Shown here: piece by piece, positions 1 to 8,600 of the stretch
Layout of the letters: every line of letters begins with the position of its first letter
Position numbering within the stretch: the stretch's first letter is position 1
Made by a program: the position numbers and the translations under genes
DNA from: CAZCGA01 sp964498075
GTDB taxonomy: Bacteria > Desulfobacterota > Binatia > HRBIN30
NCBI GenBank assembly: GCA_964498075.1
Contig: CAZCGA010000054.1
Span: 1 to 37,174 of the forward strand
Length of the DNA stretch: 37,174 nt
Reading direction: 5' to 3'
The notes under the pieces: model-generated
The model's input: only the letters and a program-made list of their open reading frames with translations
The model's database searches: none
What the model was told of the DNA's origin: nothing

Positions 1-2
1 CC

Positions 3-437
3 AACGTGATCAGCAATACGGTCGTCGACAACGCGGTGCGCGGGCTGCGCGTTGGGACGACGGTTGCTGCCTCTCCGAATGGATTCGTCCACAACAACAT
101 CATCCAGAACAACAGCGTCTCGCCAGGCGTCGAGAACATCAAGGTGTTCACGAACCCGCGCAGCGATCTCAACTACCGCGGAGACTTCAACCTCGTCTTT
201 CCGAGCACCTATTCGCCCAACAGCATCAAGGGAGCGAACGACCTCGGTGTCGACGCACGCTTCGCGAATGAGAGCGGCCCGACTCCGGATCTGCATCTCA
301 GTACCAGCAGTCCTGCCATCGACAGGGGTGACAATCTGGACCCGACCCTGACCGCCATTCTACGCGAGCGTACGACCACCGGCGTCCGGTTGGACGTCAA
401 CGGCGTGCTCGACATGGGCTTCCACTTCGCGCCCTAG
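3..437 (+). CDS. C-terminal part of a secreted right-handed beta-helix protein (choice-of-anchor Q-like), cut by the window edge
   Basis: The frame is open to the left edge, so this is only the 3' end of a larger gene; a GTG at 6 is in frame but need not be the start. The first third has the short Asn- and Val-rich turns of parallel beta-helix (pectate-lyase-like) proteins (ISNTVVDNAVRGL, HNNIIQNNSV). The end has the typical C-terminal pattern of choice-of-anchor Q proteins: DLGVDARF, then LHLSTSSPAIDRGDN, and finally NGVLDMGFHFAP. Such proteins are usually exported and bind or cut polysaccharides or act as adhesins. No catalytic residues can be assigned from this fragment. The family call is fairly safe; the substrate is unknown. 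Confidence 0.7.
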   Translation, partial: NVISNTVVDNAVRGLRVGTTVAASPNGFVHNNIIQNNSVSPGVENIKVFTNPRSDLNYRGDFNLVFPSTYSPNSIKGANDLGVDARFANESGPTPDLHLSTSSPAIDRGDNLDPTLTAILRERTTTGVRLDVNGVLDMGFHFAP

Positions 438-438
438 G

Positions 439-482
439 GGCCGGCCAACGAGGGTACGGAATGAGTCTCCTCCCTCGCCGGC
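439..482. terminator. Imperfect stem-loop between convergent genes
   Basis: The arms GCCGG + CGAGGG (440-444, 449-454) pair with CCCTCG + CCGGC (472-482) across a four-base bulge and a 17-base loop. It lies between the stop at 437 and the end of the minus-strand gene at 568. No T-run follows on either strand, so termination is only a guess from position. Confidence 0.25.
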
Positions 483-567
483 AGGGTCCGTCTAAGCGAG
501 TTGCACGCTCACGCACGCCGCGTCGCAGCTCTTCCTTCAGTCGGGGCGCGGAAGTAGCGCGCGCCGC

Positions 568-2496
568 TCAGAAGTAGTAGTTCCAGGACACACCGGCTTC
601 GATCCAGCTGTGGCCGAAGTCGCGATTTCCCGAGATGCTCGCCTCGATCGCCTGCTGCGGCGTCAGCGAGAGGCGTCCTTCCAAGCCGGCACGGGCGTAG
701 GTACTGCGGTCGCCGAGAGCGAAACGCGTCACACCGGCAAAGACGTGGGTCTTCCAGCGGTCGTTCGCCGGTCCGACGAACAGACCCGCTTGCGCGCCCG
801 GGCCGATGGCGTGGTCCTGCTCCAGGGCGGGACCCACGTCGATCGTCGCATCGGCGAAGCCATACGCCAGCGCGTGCGCCCACGGCTCGAACGCCAGGCC
901 GGCACCGCCGTCGGTACGCGACACGTACTGCTCCTTTAGGTCGCCCGCGCTGTCGGGCAGCAGTCGGCTGTACAGACCGGTCGCGACCTTCCAGGAGATT
1001 GCGTGGAAGAACGTATCCCACGGTGTGACCGAGGTCACTTCGACCAGCGTGAAGCGGTGCACGCGCACGTCGCGCTCCTTCGTGTACCAGCGCGCGGTCA
1101 GGGCGAGGAAATCGATCTGCGCACCGGCTGTGTACCCGCCGGTGGGATCCATGAGGTCGTGGTAGGCGGGGCGGACGCGCGCCTCGAGATAGAAGCGCCC
1201 GTCGCGCACGCCGGTGCCGAGCCCGCCGCGCGCGCTGCGGTGTCCTGCGTCGGGGCGCACGGCGGGTGTCGGCGGCGGCGGCAGGCCGGGCCCCTCGTAC
1301 GCGACGCCGCTGCGCGCCAGGAGAATGCTGCGCGCCCGGCGCCGCTCCTCCTGGGTCGCTTCGCCGTGCGACAGGTACTCGTAGCGGAAGAGGTCGTAGG
1401 CGGTGCCGAGCACGGCGGCACGCTCGCGGTCGTCGAGCGCCGCGAGATGAGGGTCGTCCGGCGGCACGAGCCCGCGGGCGATGTCGCGCGCCAGCCGGCG
1501 CTGCGCCGCCGGCAGCTCCCGCGCGGCGTGGCGTAGCTGCGTTGCCGTCGAGGCGCGAAACGAGGCGACGCGCACCAGGCCTGGCTCTGCGACCACCGCG
1601 CGCACCGTATCGGCCGGGATCACCCAGCCCGGGAACTGCTCGTGCAGCCGGAGGTCCGGGCGCGCGGCGTCGAGCAGGGCGAGGATTTGGTAGGAGCAGT
1701 TCTCGTCGAAGAAGTAGTAGTCGAACTGCACGCCGCGGAGCTCCCACAGGTGGGCGAGCAGCAGGTCGATGCTGGCCGGCCCGAGAGTGAGCTCGTACTC
1801 CCAGATGTCGCGACTCTCCCAGTCGCCGTACTGCTTCACGATGTTGTAGTAGGGGTGGATTCCGAAACGGCCCGGGTAGTAGCCCAAGATGCCCTTCCAA
1901 GCGAAGGGGAGGCCTCCGTCGTCGCCGGTGTCGGCCGAGAAGTTGACGCCATAGGCGAGCAGATCCTTGCGCATGCCCGGCGGACCCGCGTCGACGCGCA
2001 GGAGTGTGTGGCCGAACATCGACGACGGGTTGTTCAAGTACGCCTCGGGGAAGATCAGCGTCACGCCCCAGGCGTCGAGGCCACTCCGCCAGTCGTCGTA
2101 CCGCGCGCAGGGTTGCGGCGGCAGCCGGCGCGGATCGAACTGCAGGCGCCCGTCGAGCCAGAGATAGCGCCCGCGCATGGCGCACTGCGGCGGCTCGCCG
2201 TCACGCAGCGGCTCGCCGGTGGTGAAGAAGCGCTCGATTGTGCCGTCCAGCTCGGCACGCGGATTCGTCTTTCCGTCGGGGGCCTGGAAGAACCATTCGG
2301 TCTCGACGGTGCTGGCGACGCCGGACCCGAAGCGGCGCACCTCGTAGTGCAGCAGCGCCCGCCACTGGGGGTCGTCAGCGAGCTGGAGCGTGTCGGCACG
2401 CCCGATCAGCTCGGCAAGGTATGAGGGGTCAGCCGCGGGGCCGTCAGCCCGCACGGGAGCGCGAGCTACGACGAGCGCGGCAAGGCCGGTGAGCAC
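568..2496 (-). CDS. DUF4105 / Lnb N-terminal-domain envelope protein
   Basis: A 642-residue exported protein. It starts with a hydrophobic stretch (LTGLAALVVARAPVRA) ending in a plausible signal-peptidase site. The DUF4105 (Lnb-like) core follows: NPSSMFGHTLLRVD around residues 156-169 with the conserved Ser and His, then YYFFDENCSYQIL around 260-272 with the conserved Cys. The last ~200 residues are rich in alternating aromatic and small residues and end in SWNYYF, like a small outer-membrane barrel. The GTG at 2496 gives a signal peptide without a basic n-region. The frame stays open upstream (…TRRLLTVNRELVPGRAALRAF) but holds no ATG, GTG or TTG, only CTG at 2547/2550, so the start is uncertain. 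It lies 88 bases after the DUF3015 gene, probably in one operon. Lnb proteins modify lipoproteins in some Gram-positives; the role in Gram-negatives is unknown. Confidence 0.8.
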   Translation of the reverse strand: MLTGLAALVVARAPVRADGPAADPSYLAELIGRADTLQLADDPQWRALLHYEVRRFGSGVASTVETEWFFQAPDGKTNPRAELDGTIERFFTTGEPLRDGEPPQCAMRGRYLWLDGRLQFDPRRLPPQPCARYDDWRSGLDAWGVTLIFPEAYLNNPSSMFGHTLLRVDAGPPGMRKDLLAYGVNFSADTGDDGGLPFAWKGILGYYPGRFGIHPYYNIVKQYGDWESRDIWEYELTLGPASIDLLLAHLWELRGVQFDYYFFDENCSYQILALLDAARPDLRLHEQFPGWVIPADTVRAVVAEPGLVRVASFRASTATQLRHAARELPAAQRRLARDIARGLVPPDDPHLAALDDRERAAVLGTAYDLFRYEYLSHGEATQEERRRARSILLARSGVAYEGPGLPPPPTPAVRPDAGHRSARGGLGTGVRDGRFYLEARVRPAYHDLMDPTGGYTAGAQIDFLALTARWYTKERDVRVHRFTLVEVTSVTPWDTFFHAISWKVATGLYSRLLPDSAGDLKEQYVSRTDGGAGLAFEPWAHALAYGFADATIDVGPALEQDHAIGPGAQAGLFVGPANDRWKTHVFAGVTRFALGDRSTYARAGLEGRLSLTPQQAIEASISGNRDFGHSWIEAGVSWNYYF

Positions 2497-2584
2497 GAAC
2501 GCACGCAGTGCGGCGCGGCCAGGAACGAGTTCACGATTGACGGTCAGCAGTCGACGGGTCGCTGCCCGCCACGCGCCGCGACGG

Positions 2585-3070
2585 TTACGACACGTACTTC
2601 GCGAGCTGCTGATCCGCGGCCATCAGGTCCTTCAGGGTGGTCAGCATCTCACCCGCGGTCACCTGGTCGGACGGGAAGAGCTCGCCAAGGTGCGTCTTGG
2701 TGAGCCGGAAGAACGCGATCCTGTCGGCGCTGGCGATGCCCATCAGGTGCGCTAGGGTGTCGAGCGACTCGCCCTGACCCGCCGCCATGTCGCTGGCGAG
2801 CTTGTCGATGTTTGCGCCCGCGTACATCTGCACTCGCAGCTCGGCCTTGACCACACCACCCTGGTTGCAGCCCGCGGTACCGGAGCTGATGCCGAAGGTC
2901 TGGCTTCCCAGGATGCCATTCGTCGTCGCGGCCAACACTTTGGCGGCCACGCCCGACTGTCCCTTGAAGGCCAGTGTGCCCCAGCCGCAACCAACATCCG
3001 GATCACCGGCGAGCGCCGCCCCGCCGCTGACCATCACGCCGAACGCCGCCAATACAAGCACCTTGCGCAT
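2585..3070 (-). CDS. DUF3015 family periplasmic protein
   Basis: A 161-residue secreted protein. It has a clear signal peptide (MRKVLVLAAFGVMVSGGAALAG), then the DUF3015 signature: GCGWGTLAFKGQ, VLAATTNGILGSQTFGISSGT and a second Cys in AGCNQGG. The C-terminal half is helical (LASDMAAGQGESLDTLAHLMG … LTTLKDLMAADQQLA). The ATG at 3070 is backed by a strong ribosome binding site, CAGGAGG, a few bases upstream. The function of DUF3015 is not known. From memory, it is often found beside a DUF4105 gene in Proteobacteria, as here, which suggests a shared envelope role. A promoter candidate lies just upstream (3112-3141). Confidence 0.88.
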   Translation of the reverse strand: MRKVLVLAAFGVMVSGGAALAGDPDVGCGWGTLAFKGQSGVAAKVLAATTNGILGSQTFGISSGTAGCNQGGVVKAELRVQMYAGANIDKLASDMAAGQGESLDTLAHLMGIASADRIAFFRLTKTHLGELFPSDQVTAGEMLTTLKDLMAADQQLAKYVS

Positions 3071-3111
3071 TGTCCACCTCCTGAAGCGTTGAGAACTCCG
3101 ACGCGCGCCCG

Positions 3112-3141
3112 CTCATAGCACCGCCGGAGACACGCTGTCAA
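3112..3141 (-). promoter_or_regulatory. Sigma70-type promoter candidate for the DUF3015-DUF4105 pair
   Basis: On the minus strand a perfect -35 box TTGACA (3136-3141) is followed after 18 bases by TATGAG (3112-3117). It sits about 40 bases upstream of the DUF3015 start and diverges from the promoter candidate at 3235-3263. Confidence 0.5.
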
Positions 3142-3234
3142 TCAACGATGCGCCCCGCGATGCTCTCGACGTTGGGAGCAGGCGCGACAGAGCACGAATG
3201 CGAGGGCGGACCGGTGGCGATCTGCGCCGGGGGT

Positions 3235-3263
3235 TTGTCACGATCGAGACCAGCGCGTATGTA
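3235..3263 (+). promoter_or_regulatory. Sigma70-type promoter candidate for the quinone oxidoreductase-like gene
   Basis: TTGTCA (3235-3240) and TATGTA (3258-3263) are separated by exactly 17 bases. The start codon lies at 3292, preceded by GAGAGGGG as ribosome binding site. The -35 matches consensus at five of six bases, the -10 only at three. Confidence 0.45.
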
Positions 3264-3291
3264 ACTGCGGAAAGTCGAGAGGGGCACGACG

Positions 3292-4320
3292 ATGAAAGCG
3301 CACGTCCTGGTCCGATACGGTTCACCGCAGGAAGCCTTCGAGCTCCGAGAGCTGCCAACGCCCAATCCCGGGGCGGGGCAGCTGCGGGTCGCGGTGGAAG
3401 CCTTCGGCCTCAACTACGCCGACGTGTCCGCACGGCAGGGGACATATGCCGATGCGCCGCCGATTCCTTGCGTGGTCGGTTACGAGGTGGTCGGCCGGAT
3501 CGACGCGCTGGGCGCCGGCGTGTCGGGCCTGCACGTGGGGCAGCGCGTCGCGGCGCTGACCCGCTTCGGCGGCTACGCAACCGCCGCGGTCACCGATGCA
3601 CGAACGACCGTGTTGATCCCGGAGGACATGGATGTCGGCGTCGCGGCAGCCTTGCCGACGCAGGGCTGCACCGCGTACTTCTGCGCCGAGGAGATGGTAC
3701 GACTGCACTCCGGAGATCACGTCCTCGTCCAAGCGGCCGCGGGGGGAGTCGGAACCCTCCTGGTGCAGCTCTGCAAGGCGCGCGGCTGTGTCGTCTACGG
3801 CACGGCGGGTTCGGACGAGAAGCTCGACTACCTGCGCGGGCTCGGGGTCGACCACCCGATCAACTACCGGCGCGAAGACTTCGCGGCGGCGGTGCGGCGG
3901 TTGCGTGGCGGCGACGGTCTCGACGTCGTCTTCGACTCGCTCGGCGGCGCTGCGGTGCGCAAGGGGCTGCGCCTGCTCGCGGCCGGCGGACGCATGGTCT
4001 GCTTCGGGGCGGCGGAGCGCGAAGCGGGATCGCTGCAGGTGCTGCGCGACATCAAGTTCGCCGCGTCGTTCGGTTTCCCGCATCCCATCCCGCTGCTGAT
4101 GAACAGCAAGGCGCTCATCGGCGTCAACATGCTCCGCATTGCGGACCAACGACCGAAGACACTGGGCCGCTGCCTGCAGGCCGTGGCCAACCTCGTGGCT
4201 GACGGGACATTGAAGCCGACCGTCGGCGGGCGCTTCTCGGCCAATGAGCTCGCCGCGGCGCACGAGCTCCTCGGCGGTCGCCGCTCCATGGGCAAGCTCG
4301 TTGTGACGAGGAAAGGATGA
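3292..4320 (+). CDS. Zinc-free MDR-family NADPH:quinone oxidoreductase / VAT-1-like dehydrogenase
   Basis: A 342-residue medium-chain dehydrogenase/reductase. The N-terminal GroES-like catalytic domain (residues 1 to ~125) contains FGLNYADVSARQGTY and PCVVGYEVVGRI. A Rossmann domain follows with the coenzyme motif VQAAAGGVGTLLVQL (around 144-158) and YGTAGSDEKLDYLRGLGVDHPINYR, typical of NADPH-binding quinone reductases. The Cys/His zinc ligands of alcohol dehydrogenases are absent, as expected for the QOR/VAT-1/MECR branch. The C-terminal part (FPHPIPLLMNSKALIGVNMLRIADQRP) resembles VAT-1-like members. It likely reduces quinones or enones with NADPH in the cytoplasm; the substrate cannot be told. 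It is a single-gene unit, divergent from DUF3015 and convergent with the next gene. Confidence 0.88.
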   Translation: MKAHVLVRYGSPQEAFELRELPTPNPGAGQLRVAVEAFGLNYADVSARQGTYADAPPIPCVVGYEVVGRIDALGAGVSGLHVGQRVAALTRFGGYATAAVTDARTTVLIPEDMDVGVAAALPTQGCTAYFCAEEMVRLHSGDHVLVQAAAGGVGTLLVQLCKARGCVVYGTAGSDEKLDYLRGLGVDHPINYRREDFAAAVRRLRGGDGLDVVFDSLGGAAVRKGLRLLAAGGRMVCFGAAEREAGSLQVLRDIKFAASFGFPHPIPLLMNSKALIGVNMLRIADQRPKTLGRCLQAVANLVADGTLKPTVGGRFSANELAAAHELLGGRRSMGKLVVTRKG

Positions 4321-4372
4321 GTTGTCTGGTGACCTTGGCGTTCGGTCCCTCAGAGCCTACGGGTTAGCGCTC

Positions 4373-5563
4373 CTACTTCCCTTGCGGCTGCATCCGGATC
4401 TTCACCTGGCGCACATACAGGTTGCGGTCCTTCTGGCTCTGCGGGTCGTAGAAGTCATTGATATAAGAGAGCTCCACGACCCTATGCCCGGGGTCCGCCC
4501 AGATCGGGATGTAGAATTTCTTCTCCTGCGCAGAGTTCACCACCACCTCGCCCATCGGCGTTCCATCGACGGTCACACGGACTCTCGGCCATTCGCCTCC
4601 GGCCTTGTCGGCGTGCGCCCACAGCGAGATCGACGTCGCTGGCGCGGTAAGATCGGCCTCTGCCTGCAAAGTGGTGTTCCGCATGATGAAGAGCTCACCG
4701 TTGCTGCGATGCGCTTGTTGCGGATCCCAATCCATCCCAGTTGTCGCCTTCACTTTGATGAAACTGGGCTGGATGCTCTCGTCGGTCGTGCCGGCGGTCG
4801 TTCCCGCCTGATTCGTGTCAGCCGTCTTGCTGCTGGCGGTGTCGGTCGGCGGGCCGTTTGGACTCGCATCCGACTTGGTGCCGCTATCGCTCTTGTCCGC
4901 CGTGGTCGCCTTTTGGCCGTCGCCGGCTTTGTCAGCGCTCGCTGCGGGGTTGTCGCCAGCGGCAGTCTTTGGGCCGCCAACTCCCTTGCTGCCGGTGTCG
5001 GCGGTGAGGGTCCTTTGCCCGTTGCTAGACTTATCGCCACTCTCACCAGTCTTGTCGGTCGCCACGACCTTTGGGGCACGGTCCACACTCACACCCGCCG
5101 CACCGCGGGCGAGACCACCGATCGCAGTCCCTCCGCCAGGAAGAGCCAGGGCGCCCGCGCCGTTCAAGTTCGGCTCCGAGCCACTCGACGGCAATGGCTG
5201 CGTCTCACCCGTCGGCGCCCCGTCAGACGCCACTTGCCCGCGACTCGGATTGCGCCCGGGAGCATCGTTGAAAACGCGAAGGTCGTCGGACCCTGGAACC
5301 GGTACGCCGCGATGAATAGCGCCCCGCGGCGCTCGCACTACTATCCGACCCCCTGTGCCGTCGCGGCTCGGATCGTACTGTGCGCTCGCCATTTGTTGCG
5401 CGTGCTCTTCACCAGACTCACTGAAGTCAGACGGCGCGACCGAGGCCGCCTCCTCACGGACATACTGCGCCACACCAACGAGACCGAGCGCCACGATCGC
5501 AGCCGTCAGACCGCCGAGGCGATGAGCGCGCGAGAAATTGCGGCGCGGCTTGTCCTCCATCAC
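4373..5563 (-). CDS. Membrane-anchored protein with a low-complexity stalk and a C-terminal CBM60-like carbohydrate-binding domain
   Basis: About 396 residues. A basic N-terminus (KPRRNFSRAHR) precedes one membrane segment (LTAAIVALGLVGVAQYV). About 190 residues of Ala/Gly/Thr/Ser/Lys/Asp-rich low-complexity stalk follow. The last ~125 residues form a beta domain: ISLWAHADKAGGEWPRVRVTVDG, then VVELSYINDFYDP and DRNLYVRQVKI. This layout matches Ca-dependent xylan-binding modules of the CBM60 / PF16841 type, in which the acidic residues near the end bind calcium. It is the last gene of the long minus-strand series and may hold or sense a glycan at the surface. The start is ambiguous: GTG 5563 and ATG 5560 are adjacent (GTGATG), but the frame is open without a usual start codon back to the TGA of the preceding gene (see findings). 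Confidence 0.7.
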   Translation of the reverse strand: MMEDKPRRNFSRAHRLGGLTAAIVALGLVGVAQYVREEAASVAPSDFSESGEEHAQQMASAQYDPSRDGTGGRIVVRAPRGAIHRGVPVPGSDDLRVFNDAPGRNPSRGQVASDGAPTGETQPLPSSGSEPNLNGAGALALPGGGTAIGGLARGAAGVSVDRAPKVVATDKTGESGDKSSNGQRTLTADTGSKGVGGPKTAAGDNPAASADKAGDGQKATTADKSDSGTKSDASPNGPPTDTASSKTADTNQAGTTAGTTDESIQPSFIKVKATTGMDWDPQQAHRSNGELFIMRNTTLQAEADLTAPATSISLWAHADKAGGEWPRVRVTVDGTPMGEVVVNSAQEKKFYIPIWADPGHRVVELSYINDFYDPQSQKDRNLYVRQVKIRMQPQGK

Positions 5564-5569
5564 GGCCCT

Positions 5570-5598
5570 ACTATGTTCCAGGACCTGGTCGCTGTCCA
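5570..5598 (-). promoter_or_regulatory. Promoter candidate immediately before the CBM60-like gene
   Basis: On the minus strand TGGACA (5593-5598) and CATAGT (5570-5575) are 17 bases apart. Transcription would begin at about 5563, on the GTG/ATG pair, which would give a leaderless mRNA. If the coding region really begins further upstream, this resemblance is accidental. Confidence 0.3.
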
Positions 5599-5680
5599 GC
5601 CCGATAACCGGCTGCCTTTGGTTGACTCGATATACGGCGCCGTCGTCATCGTCACTGAGGCCTCCATTCGCTCGTTCTCG

Positions 5681-8600
5681 TCACTTGCATCCTGCTAGCC
5701 CGGCGTTCACAGCTTGCACCAACTCGTGGATGCCAACCGTGCCGTCGCCGCTCGCATCCAGTGGCCCGCACTGCCCAACGGCTACGAGGCCCAACGCGAT
5801 ATTCACCCCGCGCACCAACTCCTCGACGGTTACCGATTGCTTGCCGTCGCAGTCACCCACACAGCGGACGCCTGGCGAGGTGGGCAGCGGTGTTGCGGAC
5901 ACGGGCGTCGGCGTACCCGTCGCGGTCGGGAGCGGCGATGGTATGACCGTGAGCGTCGGCGTTGCGGCGGTTGCCGGCGGCGTACTGGCCGTGGGTGTCA
6001 CCGTCGGCGTGTTCGTTGGCAGTGGCGAGTTGGTAGCCGTCGGGGTGACTGATGGTGCCGTGGTGAGCGTTGGCGTTGCGGCGGTCGTCGGTGGCGTACT
6101 GGCCGTGGGCGTACACGTTGCCGTGAGCGTGGGTGTCAGCGCCTCTGTTGGCGTATTGGTCGGCGCGAGCGTGGGAGGCACTGTGCTTGTCGGCGCCTGC
6201 GTCGTGCCCGTCGGGGCTCGAGTTGGCGTCAACGTTGGGGTGCTCGCTGGGATGTTGGGCGAGGTCGGGGACTGAGCCGGTGTCGGCGTTGCGGTCGGGT
6301 CGGGCGTATTGGTCGGTGTGAGCGCGGGCGACAGCGTGCTTGTCGGCCTCTGTGTCGGCGTGAACGTTGGGGCCTGCGTTGGCGTCAACGTGGGGGTGTT
6401 CGTTGGGATGTTGGTCGAAGCGGGGGACTGAGTCGGTGTCGGCGTTACGGTCTGCGTGCGCGTATTGGTCAGTGTGAGTGTGGGCGACAGTGTCCGCGTC
6501 GGCGTCTGAGTTGGCGTCAAGGTGGGAGGGCTCGATGGGATGTTGGTCGGAGTTGGGGGCTGGATCGGTGTCAGCGTTGCGGTCGGGGTGCGCGTATTGG
6601 TCGGCGTGAGCGTTGGGGACGGCGTGCGCGTCGGCGTCTGGGTCGGTGTGTGCGTTCGGGGCTGAGTTGGCGTCAACGTGGGGGTGTTCGTTGGGATGCT
6701 GGTCGATGTGGGGGACTGAGTCGGTGTCGGCGTTGCGCTCGGCGTGCGCGTATTGGTCGGTGTGAGCGTAGGCGACAGTGTGCGCGTCGGCGTCTGGGTC
6801 GGCGTGTGGGTTCGCGGCAGCGTTGGCGTCAACGTCGGGGTGTTCGTTGGGATGCTGGTCGAAGTGGGGGACTGAGTCGGTGTCGGCGTTGCGCTCGGCG
6901 TGCGCGTATTGGTCGGTGTGAGCGTGGGCGACAGTGCGCGCGTCGGCGTCTGGGTCGGTGTCAGCGTCGCTGTGCGGGTTAGTGTATTGGTCGGCGTGAA
7001 CGTGGGAGCCAGTGTGCGCGTCGGCGTGCGGGTGAGTGTCGCCGTGCGCGTCTGTGTCGGTGTGCGCGTCGGCGCGAGGGTGGGGGTCTGAGTCGGCGTC
7101 CGTGTCGCCGTGCGCGTTGGCGCATCGGTTGGTGTGAACGTGGGAGCCAGTGTGCGNNNNNNNNNNNNNNNNNNNNNNNNNNNNNNNNNNNNNNNNNNNN
7201 NNNNNNNNNNNNNNNNNNNNNNNNNNNNNNNNNNNNNNNNNNNNNNNNNNNNNNNNTGCGCGTCGGCGCGAGGGTCGGGGTCTGAGTCGGCGTCTGTGTC
7301 GCCGTGCGCGTTGGCGCATCGGTTGGTGTGAACGTGGGAGCCAGTGTGCGCGTCGGCGTGCGGGTGAGTGTCGCCGTGGGCGTCTGTGTCGGTGTGCGCG
7401 TCGGCGCGAGGGTCGGGGTCTGAGTCGGCGTCTGTGTCGCCGTGCGCGTCGCGGTGAGTGTCGGGGTTTGAGTCGGCGCCCGTGTCGCTGTGTGTGTGGG
7501 TGTATTGGTCGGCGTGAACGTGGAAGACGGTGTGCGCGTCGGCGTGCGCGTTGGTGTCTGCGTCGGCGTACGCGTTGGTGTCGCCGTGGGTGTCACCGTC
7601 GGCGTGTTCGTTGGCAGTGGCGGGTTGGTGGCCGTCGGGGTGATTGATGGAGTCGCCGTCGCGGCCAGCGTGGGAGACGGTGTGCGGGTCGGCGTCTGTG
7701 TCGGTGTTCGCGTCGGCGAGAGCGTCGGCGTTTGAGTCGGCGTCAGCGTCGCTGTCTGTGTTGGCGTGTTGGTCGGCGTGCGCGTGGGTGTCGCCGTCGG
7801 GGTGCGCGTGGGTGTCGCCGTGGGTGTACGCGTTGCCGTGAGTGTGGGCGTCGGCGTTGCTCCGGTCATCACGGGCAGAGTGAAGCCCACCAACGCCGAC
7901 ATCGCTGCCGGCGGAGTGGCCCCCGCGTCGAGCACCAGCGCCGTACAGGTCAACTGCGCCGAGGTACTGACAATCCGTGCCATTCCTTGCGCCACCCCCG
8001 GCACACTGATCACTTGCGTTTCGAAGAACTCGGCGGTGCCGGTGGTACCGAGAGTGATGGTGGCACCGGGCGCGACCGCCAGCACTGCACCGTTGCCGGC
8101 ATTGATACTGTTGAGCACCGTTCCACTCGGGCCAAATACCTCCACGCCAACGTCAATCGGTGTCGCGGACAACGACGTACAGAAGAAATCCATCTCGACG
8201 TTCGCGCGCTTGATGACCCCGGGCACCAGCGCGGCGTGCGTCGCCATGTGGCCGTTGGAGAACTGGGGGAGCGGCGCGGCAGCCGGGACGGCACCCGGCG
8301 CTGGGCGGATGCCTTCGCCGATGGTCGCAAACGAGACCGGTGGCGTCACCGCCGGGTCGAGCAGGACCACGTTGCAGCGCACATTGGCAGAGCTCGCCAG
8401 CACGCGTGCGACGCCCTGCATGCCCGTGGCTACGGGGATCGTTGCAGACTCTAGGTACGCCGCCGTCAGGCCGGTGCCAATGGTCACCGTCTGGCCAGGG
8501 CTCACGTTGCGCACTACGCCGACATCTGCGGTGACGTCGTTCACGACCACGCCGTCCAACCCGATGATCTCCACACCGATATCGACCGCGCCGCTGTCCG

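Noticed and set aside
509..2185. A 558-codon minus-strand frame overlapping the DUF4105 gene
   Set aside because: Arg/Ala-rich frame-shifted reading of the same strand; DUF4105 motifs are in the other frame.
4322..5698. 458-codon plus-strand frame opposite the CBM60-like gene
   Set aside because: No recognisable features; the opposite strand has membrane anchor, stalk and a carbohydrate-binding domain.
5853..7319. Minus-strand frame with HTDQYAHADRNADTD repeats
   Set aside because: Same DNA read one base off the Thr-Pro frame; the Thr-Pro frame joins a signal peptide with a dockerin-like end, this one does not.
5538..7735. Many plus-strand reading frames rich in VGVxVGV or RRxRRR across the stalk region
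   Set aside because: They are mirror translations of the Thr-Pro repeats on the minus strand, without starts, domains or signal peptides.
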